Assembly (NCBI GenBank): GCA_017519865.1
Contig: JAFWRQ010000012.1
Coordinates: 1 to 47,182 of the forward strand
DNA: 47,182 bases
Direction: 5' to 3'
Origin: Bacteroidales bacterium
Lineage (GTDB): Bacteria > Bacteroidota > Bacteroidia > Bacteroidales > UBA932
Shown: positions 23,084-31,821 of the stretch, one piece after another
How positions within the stretch are numbered: the first letter of the stretch is position 1
Layout of the letters: the number at the start of each line of letters is the position of its first letter
Program-made: the position numbers and the translations under genes
The notes under the pieces: generated by a model
Told to the model about the DNA's origin: nothing
Database searches by the model: none
The model's input: the letters and a program-made list of their open reading frames with translations, nothing else

Positions 23084-23926
23084 ATGTTTTTGGGCAAGAT
23101 TCGAAACAGCCTGTCTAACCGGCATTTGTCCCTGAGGGCCAAGCTGACCCTCGGCCTGAGCGCCATTGCCGTGGTCCTGGTCATCTCCAGCATCATTTCA
23201 CTGATGGAGTACAGGAGCATGAGTTCGTACGTCTCCGGGCTCATCGCGGACAATATCAATTCCATCAACGTCGCCCAGAAGCTGTCGGAGGTGAGCAACA
23301 CTTACAATCTCGAGATCCTTTCCGTCATCGGCGACGAGGGCGCCAGGCTTCCGGAACTCAACCAGGAAGAATTCGTCGCCAGATGCGACAGCCTCAAGAA
23401 AAACCTGACCTCCGTCAACCTGTTGCCTCTCGCCGACTCCGTCATGTACTCCTATGCCGCATACATGATGACCACCCTCGAACTCGAGGACGTGCTGCTT
23501 TCGGATTTCATCGACTCTCGTACGTGGTATTTCGACCGTCTCCAGCCCAAGTACAACCGCCTGCGCAGTTACATCGACGCACTTAGTGCCGGGATGTACA
23601 ACGACTTGAAAAAGAATTCATTGACTTTCGACAGGGGTTTCTACCGCAGTCTCATCCCGAGCTTTGTCGCCGTCCTTGTAGGACTCCTGCTCGTGGTCCT
23701 GCTGCTGTTCTTCATCCTGTCTTACTACGTCAACCCCATCTACAAGATGCTCGACGCCCTTAAGAACTACAGGTCGTACAACAAGAAATACACTTACACT
23801 TTCGAGGGTGACGACCAGCTCGCCGAACTCAACTCCGGCATATCCGAAATGGCCGCCGAGAACCACCAGCTGCGCAGGCGCCTGTCTGCCCTCAGGAACG
23901 CTACGATCGACCAGCACGAGTCATGA
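23084..23926 (+). CDS. Orphan HAMP-domain membrane sensor protein
   Basis: This 280-residue protein has a transmembrane helix at about 21-41, an extracytoplasmic helical region (42-188) resembling the four-helix-bundle sensor of chemoreceptors, a second transmembrane helix at 190-214, and a HAMP domain (about 214-265) with NPIYKMLDAL and the second-helix signature DDQLAELNSGISEM. It ends in a short coiled coil (ENHQLRRRLSALRNA) with no kinase, cyclase or methyl-accepting output domain. The stop overlaps the trkH start as ATGA, so the two are translationally coupled. It may act as an accessory or sensor for potassium uptake, or it may be the remnant of a sensor kinase. Function is not known. 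Confidence 0.8.
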   Translation: MFLGKIRNSLSNRHLSLRAKLTLGLSAIAVVLVISSIISLMEYRSMSSYVSGLIADNINSINVAQKLSEVSNTYNLEILSVIGDEGARLPELNQEEFVARCDSLKKNLTSVNLLPLADSVMYSYAAYMMTTLELEDVLLSDFIDSRTWYFDRLQPKYNRLRSYIDALSAGMYNDLKKNSLTFDRGFYRSLIPSFVAVLVGLLLVVLLLFFILSYYVNPIYKMLDALKNYRSYNKKYTYTFEGDDQLAELNSGISEMAAENHQLRRRLSALRNATIDQHES

Positions 23927-25377
23927 ACGTAAAGGCGATAAGCAGATATGTGGGCATCGCGCTCCTGGTGAGTGCGCTCTTCATGTTCCTCTCGATCCTC
24001 GTATCGGTGGCGAACGGCAATGATAGTGCGCTCGCAGCCCTGCTCATCTCCTTCACACTCACTTTCACGGCCGGCATATTCCCGTTCATCTTCGTCCGCA
24101 AGACATCGGCGATCACCCTGAGGGACGGTTATATGGTCATCGTACTGTCGTGGATACTGTCGTTCATCTTCGGAATGCTGCCGTATGCCCTCTGGGGAGG
24201 GCCATTCACCGTGACGAACGCCTGGTTCGAAAGCGTGTCGGGCTTCACCACTACTGGCGCCACCATCCTCGACAACATCGAGGCCTTGCCCAACTCCCTG
24301 CTTTTCTGGCGCAGCGCTACGCATTTCATCGGCGGTTTGGGAGTAGTGGTCTTCCTGCTTCTAGTCATTCCTTCCTCCAGCCCCATACGCCTGAGGCTCA
24401 CCAACATGGAGCTGTCTTCGCTTTCAAAGGACAGTTACAATGTCAGGGCCAACAAGGTCGTCATCGTATTCGCATACGTTTACCTCGGCATCTGCGCTGT
24501 GGCGTTCCTGTCGTACATGGCAGCGGGTATGTCTCCGCTCGACGCGATCAACCACGCCTTCAGCGTATGCGCCACCGGCGGATTCAGTACGAAGAACCTT
24601 TCCATCGCAGCGTTCGACTCCAGGATCATCGAAGGCCTCACGATGCTGTTCATGTACGTTGCCACCCTCCATTTCGGCCTGATATACATCGCTTTCGCCA
24701 CGCGTTCGCTCAAGCCCCTGAACAATCCCATCCTCAAGTTCTATACAGGATGCCTGATATTGTTCACTGTGCTCCTTGCGCTTATCCTCAAGCCGGGAGG
24801 CTTTGCGCCGACCTGGGGTAAGGCATTCTGGGACAGCGCCTTCCAGGTGCTCTGCATAGGTTCCAGCACCGGATTCGCCATCGTTGACAATGCCGAATGG
24901 CCGCTTGCTGCCGGCGTCCTTACGCTTTTCATGGGCATCATCGGCGGTATGGCCGGGTCCACCGCTGCCGGCCTCAAGTCCGACCGCGTGCTGATGCTGG
25001 TCAAGTCCATCCTGCGGCAGGTCCGCCTGTCGCTGCACCCTTCCGAGGTCAGCAGCATCAAGATCGGCCGCAGTTTCATCCGGGACGAGGACCTGATGCC
25101 GCAGTTGCTCTATGTCTCGCTGTTCACGCTGTTGCTTGCCCTTTCGGTGTTCCTCAGCCTTCTTTTCGGAGTCAATACCCACAGCGCATTCTCCGCTTCC
25201 GTCAGTACGCTGACCAACGTCGGTCCCGCACTTGAGGAGCTCGGCACCATGGGCAGTTACAACAGCCTGCCCGAGGCGGCCAAGGTCCTCTATACCATGA
25301 ACATGTTCTTCGGCCGCATCGAGATCTATCCCTTGCTGGCCGTGATCTCGATGCTGTTCTCCCGAAAGAAGAAGTGA
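23923..25377 (+). CDS. trkH: Trk-type potassium uptake protein TrkH
   Basis: This 484-residue inner-membrane K+ transporter shows four selectivity-filter loops, one per repeat: TTTGAT (109-114), CATGGFS, SSTGFA and TNVGPA, each with the key Gly. About ten transmembrane segments are present. The family needs a cytoplasmic NAD-binding TrkA partner, which is not in the window. Upstream it is coupled to a HAMP protein. Downstream its stop overlaps the helicase start as TGATG. Length is normal. Confidence 0.95.
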   Translation: MNVKAISRYVGIALLVSALFMFLSILVSVANGNDSALAALLISFTLTFTAGIFPFIFVRKTSAITLRDGYMVIVLSWILSFIFGMLPYALWGGPFTVTNAWFESVSGFTTTGATILDNIEALPNSLLFWRSATHFIGGLGVVVFLLLVIPSSSPIRLRLTNMELSSLSKDSYNVRANKVVIVFAYVYLGICAVAFLSYMAAGMSPLDAINHAFSVCATGGFSTKNLSIAAFDSRIIEGLTMLFMYVATLHFGLIYIAFATRSLKPLNNPILKFYTGCLILFTVLLALILKPGGFAPTWGKAFWDSAFQVLCIGSSTGFAIVDNAEWPLAAGVLTLFMGIIGGMAGSTAAGLKSDRVLMLVKSILRQVRLSLHPSEVSSIKIGRSFIRDEDLMPQLLYVSLFTLLLALSVFLSLLFGVNTHSAFSASVSTLTNVGPALEELGTMGSYNSLPEAAKVLYTMNMFFGRIEIYPLLAVISMLFSRKKK

Positions 25378-26810
25378 TGGACCGGGGCGAATTCCTCTAC
25401 AGAGATTTCCTGAAGCACCTGGACTATGAACCTACTGCCTGCCAGGACAGGCTGCTGAGGGACATAGGGTCTTTCCTTACGGGTGACGATGCGGACATCC
25501 TGGTAGTCAACGGATATGCCGGCACCGGCAAGACCACGGCGCTGGCCGCGGTCATTTCGTCCATGACGGGACTGAGGGTGCCCTGCGTCCTGCTTGCACC
25601 CACCGGCCGGGCGGCCAAGGTCCTGTCTTCTTATGCCGGGCGTCCCGCCTATACGGTCCACAAACATATTTACCGGCAGAAATCCGTCGGAAGCGACGGT
25701 TACGGACAGTTTTCGCTGTCTCCCAACAAGGCCAAGGATACGCTCTTCGTCGTGGACGAAGTCTCGCTAATCGGCATCGAAGAGGCGCAGCAGCGCTCCT
25801 CTGCGGTGTTCGGCACCGGCAATCTCCTCGAGGACCTCGTACGTTTCGTGCGCGCCGGCGCCGACTGCAGGATGATCCTGGTCGGGGATGCGGCGCAGTT
25901 GCCTCCTGTCGGGCTGGACGCCAGCCCGGCGTTGTCCAGGTCCTATATGGAGGGCTTCGGAGGCGTCCGCTTCGCCACCCTCACCTCCGTGGTGCGCCAG
26001 GCACAGGAGTCTGGAATACTCCGCAACGCCACGATGCTCCGCAACCGCATTTCAGATAGTTCCGGCGACGAACTGTTCGACGACCTCAAACTCGACGTAC
26101 ACGGCTTTCCGGACGTGGAACGCATATCGGGAGGGGAACTGATCGAGAAGATATCGGACGCATACGCCCGTTACGGCGAGGACGATACCGTCATTCTCTG
26201 CCGGTCGAACAAGCGGGCCATACGCTACAACCTGGGAATACGCTCCACCGTCCTGTTCAAGGAGGAGCGCCTGGTCCGGGGGGATAAACTGATGATAGTC
26301 AAGAACTGCTACCAGTTCCTCGAAGGGGTGGACGAACTGGACTACATTGCCAACGGCGACATCGCAAGGCTGGAGAGCATACGCCATTTCGAGGACCGCT
26401 ACGGCCTGCATTTCGCCGACGCCGTCCTGTCTTTCCCTGACTACGGTGACCTCGAGATCAATGCCAAGGTCTGCCTGGACACCCTGGAGTCGGAGTCGGC
26501 ATCGCTGACCTACGAGCAGCAGAATGCCCTTTACAACGGCGTCAGCGCCGACTATGCCGACCGGGGGAGCAAGCGGAAGGTCTGGGAGGCCGTACGCGAG
26601 GACAAGTATTTCAACGCCCTGCAGCTCAAGCACGCCGAGGCCATAACCTGCCACAAGTCGCAGGGCGGCCAGTGGCGATGCGTGTTCATCGACTGCCCTT
26701 TCTGGCAGGAGGAGCAGACGCTGGACGACCTCAAGTGGCTCTACACCGCCCTCACGCGAGCCGTCGAGAAAGTATACCTTGTCAATTTCAAGGACCGTTT
26801 CTTCGAATGA
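25377..26810 (+). CDS. SF1 DNA helicase, RecD/Dda-like
   Basis: This 477-residue ATPase has Walker A VNGYAGTGKTT (about 44-54), motif Ia LLAPTGRAAKV, Walker B FVVDEVSLI (about 124-132), motif III LVGDAAQLPPV, and C-terminal motifs including the UvrD-like CHKSQGGQW and LYTALTRAVEKVYLV. This fits SF1B helicases such as Dda or the RecD alpha subunit of exonuclease V. It is shorter than RecD2 and has no RecB/RecC neighbours, so it likely acts alone in replication or repair. ATG 25377 overlaps the trkH stop; a GTG just upstream is the alternative. Confidence 0.9.
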   Translation: MDRGEFLYRDFLKHLDYEPTACQDRLLRDIGSFLTGDDADILVVNGYAGTGKTTALAAVISSMTGLRVPCVLLAPTGRAAKVLSSYAGRPAYTVHKHIYRQKSVGSDGYGQFSLSPNKAKDTLFVVDEVSLIGIEEAQQRSSAVFGTGNLLEDLVRFVRAGADCRMILVGDAAQLPPVGLDASPALSRSYMEGFGGVRFATLTSVVRQAQESGILRNATMLRNRISDSSGDELFDDLKLDVHGFPDVERISGGELIEKISDAYARYGEDDTVILCRSNKRAIRYNLGIRSTVLFKEERLVRGDKLMIVKNCYQFLEGVDELDYIANGDIARLESIRHFEDRYGLHFADAVLSFPDYGDLEINAKVCLDTLESESASLTYEQQNALYNGVSADYADRGSKRKVWEAVREDKYFNALQLKHAEAITCHKSQGGQWRCVFIDCPFWQEEQTLDDLKWLYTALTRAVEKVYLVNFKDRFFE

Positions 26811-26811
26811 A

Positions 26812-28932
26812 ATGAAAACATATATGCTGATGAAAAGATTTATGATTGCCGTTTCGGCCCTGATCCTTTCGGCATCCTTCGTGGATGCGCAGGAGTTCGA
26901 GAGGGTGCCGCTCTCCTGGAAGTGGACCGCCCGCGATGAAGTCGTATTCACCTATGACGGCTCTTACACCGATGCCGACGCTTTCAGCGTGACGGCCCCG
27001 TCCAAGACCATCAAAAGGGGAGTGAAGGCGCCCGAGAAGTTCCAAAGGCTGCCGCTGCAGCCTGAAGGCGCTGTGAATCTTACCTATTCGCCCGACTCTA
27101 CGAAACTCGCCTTCACGCGTGACAACGACCTCTGGGTCGTGGACATCGCTTCCGGCGAGGAGACGCGCCTGACCTTCGACGGGACCGACCTGATCCTGAA
27201 CGGCTACGCCTCATGGGTCTACTACGAGGAAATCCTCGGCAGGCCGTCGATGTACCGGGCTTTCTGGTGGTCCCCCGACTCGCGCAAGATAGGCTTCTAC
27301 CGTTTCGACAATTCCGGAGTGCCGATGTTCCCGATCTATTCTCCCTTCGGGCAGGACGGTTCCCTGAACCGGACGCGTTATCCGAAAGCCGGCGAGACAA
27401 ACCCCGAGGTGCGCATCGGTATAGTCGACCTGGCCACGCGCCGGATTGCCTGGGCGGATTTCGACGAGAAGGAGGACCAGTATTTCGGCATTCCTTTCTG
27501 GGGTGCGGACAGCCAGGGATTCTTCGTGGCGAGGGAGCCCCGTCTCCAGCACGAACTCGACCTGTATTGCGTGAATCCTTCCGACGGATCCAAGAAGCAT
27601 ATCTATCACGAGGAATACCCTACCTGGCTGGACTGGCCGGAGGAGATGAGTTTCGGGGAGAAAGGCCTGTATATGGTCAGGGCTTTCGAAACCGGATGGG
27701 AGCAGATCTATTATCTGTCCTATGACGGCTCCGAGTTCAGGCGCCTGACCGACGGCACGAACTGGAGGACCTCGATAGTGCGCGTGGACGAGAAGGCCGG
27801 GGACGTCTACTTCATGTCCAACCGCGACGATTCGGCCAAGGCTGCCTTGTACAAGGTCGACCGCAAGGGGGTCATCACCGCTCTGACCGATCCCGACTAC
27901 AATGCCTCCGGAGTGCGTTTCTCTCCGGATGGCCGCTGGTTCGTCGTGTCCGTGTCGAATTTCACCACTCCGACCCAGGTGTGGCTTTACGAGACAGCCA
28001 ATGCCGGAATGGCCTGGAGCACCCGCCGGGTAGTGGCCGCGGCTCAGGGCAGGAACCGCAGGGTGAGCCAGCGTTACGCCTCGGCGGCTTTCAAGGTCGC
28101 GGACATGAAGGGCAGGGATTTCGACGCCTCTAAATATGCCCTGCCGCAGATGGTCCGTATCACTACCGACGACGGCTTCGTCATCCCCGCGGCCGTCACA
28201 TACCCGGTCGACTTCGACCCGTCGAAGAAATACCCGGTGCATTTCGAGATTTACGGAGGTCCTAATACCGCATACGTCCGCGAGCGTTGGACCAGCCCTA
28301 GCGCTTCCAGCCAGTGGTGGAGCGACAACGGCATCATCACCGTCACCGCCGACACCCGCGTGGCAGGGCATAACGGCCGTGCAGGTACCGACCAGGACTT
28401 CCGCAACCTCACCGAGGCTCCCGTCAAGGATTTCGTGGCCTGGGCGGAGTATTTCCAGAGCCTGCCGTACGTCATCCCTGACAAGATCGGCGTCGAGGGT
28501 TTCTCCTTCGGCGGTACAATGACCTCGCTTCTGCTGTTCGAGCATTCCGACAAGTTCCATTACGGCATCGCCGGAGGCGGCGTATACGACTGGATGCTCT
28601 ACGACAGCCATTATACCGAGCGCTTCATGGAGACTCCACAGGCTAACCCGGACGGATATGCCGCATCCAGGGTCATTGGCTCAGCGGATTCATATCCGGT
28701 CACTTACGACAACAATGACGGCTCGGTGATGCTCAAGATCACCCACGGGACCGGCGACGACAACGTCCATTTCCAGAATACGCTCCAGCTTGTGGATGCG
28801 CTTCAGAGAGGGGGCAAGTGTTTCGAACTGATGATCTATCCCGACGGGATGCACGGTTATCGCGGCTATCAGGGCCGGCACTCTTCTGGCGCCGACCGCG
28901 ATTTCTGGCTGAAATACCTGAAAGGGGAGTGA
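26812..28932 (+). CDS. Dipeptidyl peptidase IV family serine peptidase (S9)
   Basis: This exported prolyl dipeptidase of about 706 residues carries an N-terminal signal peptide ending SASFVDAQ. The DPPIV beta-propeller domain (about 50-430) includes WVYYEEILGR, whose Glu pair anchors the substrate amino terminus. The catalytic alpha/beta-hydrolase domain has GFSFGG (Ser near residue 565), Asp in GTGDDNVHF (near 648) and His in DGMHGYRG (near 680). It likely removes X-Pro dipeptides in the periplasm. The start could be ATG 26812 or 26830; the first is 1 nt after the helicase stop. It converges on the methyltransferase gene with no spacer. Confidence 0.93.
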   Translation: MKTYMLMKRFMIAVSALILSASFVDAQEFERVPLSWKWTARDEVVFTYDGSYTDADAFSVTAPSKTIKRGVKAPEKFQRLPLQPEGAVNLTYSPDSTKLAFTRDNDLWVVDIASGEETRLTFDGTDLILNGYASWVYYEEILGRPSMYRAFWWSPDSRKIGFYRFDNSGVPMFPIYSPFGQDGSLNRTRYPKAGETNPEVRIGIVDLATRRIAWADFDEKEDQYFGIPFWGADSQGFFVAREPRLQHELDLYCVNPSDGSKKHIYHEEYPTWLDWPEEMSFGEKGLYMVRAFETGWEQIYYLSYDGSEFRRLTDGTNWRTSIVRVDEKAGDVYFMSNRDDSAKAALYKVDRKGVITALTDPDYNASGVRFSPDGRWFVVSVSNFTTPTQVWLYETANAGMAWSTRRVVAAAQGRNRRVSQRYASAAFKVADMKGRDFDASKYALPQMVRITTDDGFVIPAAVTYPVDFDPSKKYPVHFEIYGGPNTAYVRERWTSPSASSQWWSDNGIITVTADTRVAGHNGRAGTDQDFRNLTEAPVKDFVAWAEYFQSLPYVIPDKIGVEGFSFGGTMTSLLLFEHSDKFHYGIAGGGVYDWMLYDSHYTERFMETPQANPDGYAASRVIGSADSYPVTYDNNDGSVMLKITHGTGDDNVHFQNTLQLVDALQRGGKCFELMIYPDGMHGYRGYQGRHSSGADRDFWLKYLKGE

Positions 28933-30063
28933 TCAGATACGCTCCGTCACGGCCATCAGACGCTCGGAAGGAGCGTCGCTGAAGTCTGCCGTGAATGCGA
29001 ATACGTGGGTGTCGCCGCCGGAGGTGACACCCATTTTCTTAGCCAGGGTGTCGCTGGATACGGGAAGGTTGCGGGCAGTGACGGAACACCGCCCGAGGGC
29101 TTTGCCCAGGGACTTTATACCGGCGTTGTTGAAGGGAAGGATCTCCTTTATCGAGAAAGATTTGCCGTAGGATTCCAGCTTTCCGTCCGGGGCTGCGGCC
29201 AGGTACAGATGGGTGAAGCGGCCTATCTTGTAAAGCCCCAGTTTTTCGCACAGTAGATTGAAGCATCCCGCCTTGAGCAGGGTGGCGGAGGGCTCGAAGA
29301 GCACGCCCGAGAGGGCGGCGGGAGCAGACAGCAGCCTGGGCTGCACCGCAGCCTCCTCCTGCCTGGTGAAGCAGAGGCCTTCCGCGACCAGGGTGCATCC
29401 GCCGTCCCATCCCCGGTGCATCCAGACCAGCAGTTCCTTGCACTCGCCGTCAGCGCCGAGGACGTGGACCTCGCGGACGGAAGGGCCGAGCCTGCTGCAG
29501 ACCATGGCGATGTCCGCCATCGGAGACAGTTTCGCCAGTATGTCCGGCGCGGCTGTGAGCAGGCCGTCCCGCAGGGCGGCGATGTCCGGGCTGCAGTCTT
29601 CCAGGAGGAAGACCTTGCGCCCGGTGCCGCTGCGCCGCGCCGGGTCCAGGAAGATCACGTCCGGGCCTTCGGCGACGAGCCCCGGTAGGGTATCCGCAGT
29701 CACCTCTACGTTGGAAATGCTGATATTCGATACTCCCAGCCTTGAGAAATTGCGTCCGGCGGCGGCAGCCAGTTCCGGGTCCATCTCGTTGTAGAGCACT
29801 CGCCCGCAGACGCGGCTGAAAGCGTGGCTGTCCACGCCCAGGCCACCCGTAAGGTCCGCCAGAAGGCGGCAGTCCGGGCATATCCTGCTGACCAGCGCCG
29901 CTTTATAGCGGGCCGTGGCGGAGGAACTGCACTGCTCTGTCGCCAGCCGTGTGGGGAACTCTATTCCGGGCACATCCGCCCACTCCGGCACTTTCTTGCG
30001 CATACGCGCGGATGCGGCGTCGGAGAGGTCGGCGAGAATGTCCGAAAAACTCACTTTTTTCAT
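28933..30063 (-). CDS. Class I SAM-dependent methyltransferase with THUMP-like C-terminal domain
   Basis: This 376-residue protein has a Rossmann methyltransferase core: motif I LLADLTGGLGVDSHAF, an acidic NEMDPE motif II, and FLDPARRSG (motif IV, DPPR-like). The C-terminal part (about 300-376), with YGKSFSIKEILPF and SVTARNLPVS, resembles the THUMP-like domain found after such methyltransferases in Bacteroidota. The likely substrate is RNA, but this is not shown. ATG 30063 gives MKKVSFSD; the frame is open upstream to 30111, but that would lie before the -7 box. The predicted transcript is leaderless. Confidence 0.85.
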   Translation of the reverse strand: MKKVSFSDILADLSDAASARMRKKVPEWADVPGIEFPTRLATEQCSSSATARYKAALVSRICPDCRLLADLTGGLGVDSHAFSRVCGRVLYNEMDPELAAAAGRNFSRLGVSNISISNVEVTADTLPGLVAEGPDVIFLDPARRSGTGRKVFLLEDCSPDIAALRDGLLTAAPDILAKLSPMADIAMVCSRLGPSVREVHVLGADGECKELLVWMHRGWDGGCTLVAEGLCFTRQEEAAVQPRLLSAPAALSGVLFEPSATLLKAGCFNLLCEKLGLYKIGRFTHLYLAAAPDGKLESYGKSFSIKEILPFNNAGIKSLGKALGRCSVTARNLPVSSDTLAKKMGVTSGGDTHVFAFTADFSDAPSERLMAVTERI

Positions 30064-30068
30064 ATTGG

Positions 30069-30076
30069 CAAAGATA
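30069..30076 (-). promoter_or_regulatory. -7 box of the methyltransferase gene
   Basis: TATCTTTG on the minus strand ends 5 nt before the ATG at 30063, so transcription would start at or next to the start codon. The best -33 candidate is TTTA at a 21-nt gap. Confidence 0.5.
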
Positions 30077-30097
30077 GGTATTATGAAAGATAATTTG

Positions 30098-30105
30098 TAA
30101 ATTTG
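30098..30105 (+). promoter_or_regulatory. -7 box of the phosphoglucomutase gene
   Basis: TAAATTTG lies 43 nt before the start at 30149, back to back with the methyltransferase -7 box. The -33 box is unclear. Confidence 0.5.
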
Positions 30106-30148
30106 TGACACTGACGCACGCTAAAACAGATTCTAAAACCATATTTCA

Positions 30149-31813
30149 ATGAAAGATTATAAAGAAGTGGCCCAAAGCTGGCTGAACGGAGATTTCGATC
30201 CGGAGACCAAATGCCGTATCATCGAGCTCCGCAACAACGACCCTGCCGGGTTCGAGGATGCATTCTACAAGAACCTCGAGTTCGGTACCGGAGGCCTCAG
30301 GGGCATCATGGGCGTAGGCACCAACCGCATGAACAAATACACGGTCGGAATGGCCACGCAGGGACTCGCCAACTACATCCTCAAGCACGTCCAGGGAGAC
30401 GACCTCAAGGTCTGTATCTCCTACGACAGCCGCAACAACAGCCGCGAGTTCGCGCGCATCGCCGCGGACGTCCTTTCCGCCAACGGCATCCACGTGTACA
30501 TCTTCGACAACATCCGTCCCACTCCCGAGATGAGCTATGCCGTCCGCAAGAAGGGAGCAGTGGCCGGCATCATGATCACCGCCTCGCACAATCCCAAGGA
30601 GTACAATGGCTACAAGGTCTCCTGGTCCGACGGCGGACAGGTCACTTCCCCCGTCGACAAGGAGATAGTCGACGAGGTCGCCAAGATCACCGACCCCTCG
30701 CAGGTCAAGTTCAAGTCAGACCTCCGCTGCGGCGCCATCGACGTCATGGGCAAGGAAATGGACGAAGCTTATCTCTCCGACCTCCTGTCGCTGTCGCTGA
30801 GTCCTGATGCTGCCGCAAGGCACTCCGACATCAAGATAGTTTACACCCCGCTGCACGGCTGCGGAGTACGTCTCGTCCCCGAGATCCTTCATCGGGCAGG
30901 CTTCAAGAATGTCATCAACGTCCCTGAGCAGGATGTCAGCGACGGCGATTTCCCGACCGTTGTCTCACCCAATCCGGAGGAGCCTGCCGCCCTCAAGATG
31001 GCTGTCGACAAGGCCGAGGAGACCGGCGCCGACATCGTGATCGGCACCGACCCCGATGCCGACCGCATGGGCATCGCCGTGCGTGACGACGAGGGCCGTA
31101 TCGTCCTCTTCAACGGAAACCAGACTGCCTCGATGCTCACTTACTACATCCTCAACCGCTGGAAGGAGCTCGGCAAGCTCGGCGAAGGCAAGTACGTGGT
31201 CAAGACCATCGTCACCTCCGAACTCATCACCGACATTTGCAAGAGTTTCGGAGTGCCCGTGTACAACGTCCTTACAGGCTTCAAGTACATCGCCGAGATA
31301 GTCAAGCGCGAGGAGGCCAAGGGAGGCGAATTCATCTGCGGAGGCGAGGAGAGCTACGGCTTCAACGTCGGCGAGTTCGTCCGCGACAAGGACGCCCAGG
31401 TGTCCTGCCTGATGGTCGCCGAATGCGCGGCCTGGGCCGCCGACCAGGGCCTCACCCTGTATCAGCTGATGCAGAAGATCTACTCCGAATACGGCTACCG
31501 TAAGGAAGGGCTCGTCTCCCTCGTGCGCAAGGGCAAGACCGGCGCCGAGGAGATTGCCCGCATCATGGCCGACTTCCGCTCCGATCCTCCCAAGGAACTC
31601 TGCGGCTCTCCGGTCACAAAGGTGATCGATTACCTCGAGCCGGAAAAGACCGGCCAGCCCAAGTCCAACGTCCTCCAGTTCTTCGACGAAGCGGGCGACG
31701 TGGTCTCCATCCGTCCTTCGGGCACGGAGCCCAAGATCAAGTTCTATTTCGGAGCCAAGGGCGCCGATGCCGACGCCAAGATCGGCCAGCTGAAAGCACA
31801 ACTCGTTAATTGA
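30149..31813 (+). CDS. Phosphoglucomutase/phosphomannomutase
   Basis: This 554-residue alpha-D-phosphohexomutase interconverts hexose 1- and 6-phosphates. The active-site phosphoserine is Ser146 in ITASHNPKEYNGYK. The metal loop is TDPDADRMG (near 300), the sugar-binding loop GGEESYGF (near 400) and the phosphate-binding loop RPSGTEPKIKF near the end. The N-terminal FGTGGLRG matches the PGM2-like subfamily. Length is normal for that group. The purine permease start lies 8 nt beyond the stop, so the pair is probably co-transcribed. Confidence 0.95.
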   Translation: MKDYKEVAQSWLNGDFDPETKCRIIELRNNDPAGFEDAFYKNLEFGTGGLRGIMGVGTNRMNKYTVGMATQGLANYILKHVQGDDLKVCISYDSRNNSREFARIAADVLSANGIHVYIFDNIRPTPEMSYAVRKKGAVAGIMITASHNPKEYNGYKVSWSDGGQVTSPVDKEIVDEVAKITDPSQVKFKSDLRCGAIDVMGKEMDEAYLSDLLSLSLSPDAAARHSDIKIVYTPLHGCGVRLVPEILHRAGFKNVINVPEQDVSDGDFPTVVSPNPEEPAALKMAVDKAEETGADIVIGTDPDADRMGIAVRDDEGRIVLFNGNQTASMLTYYILNRWKELGKLGEGKYVVKTIVTSELITDICKSFGVPVYNVLTGFKYIAEIVKREEAKGGEFICGGEESYGFNVGEFVRDKDAQVSCLMVAECAAWAADQGLTLYQLMQKIYSEYGYRKEGLVSLVRKGKTGAEEIARIMADFRSDPPKELCGSPVTKVIDYLEPEKTGQPKSNVLQFFDEAGDVVSIRPSGTEPKIKFYFGAKGADADAKIGQLKAQLVN

Positions 31814-31821
31814 TACAGACT

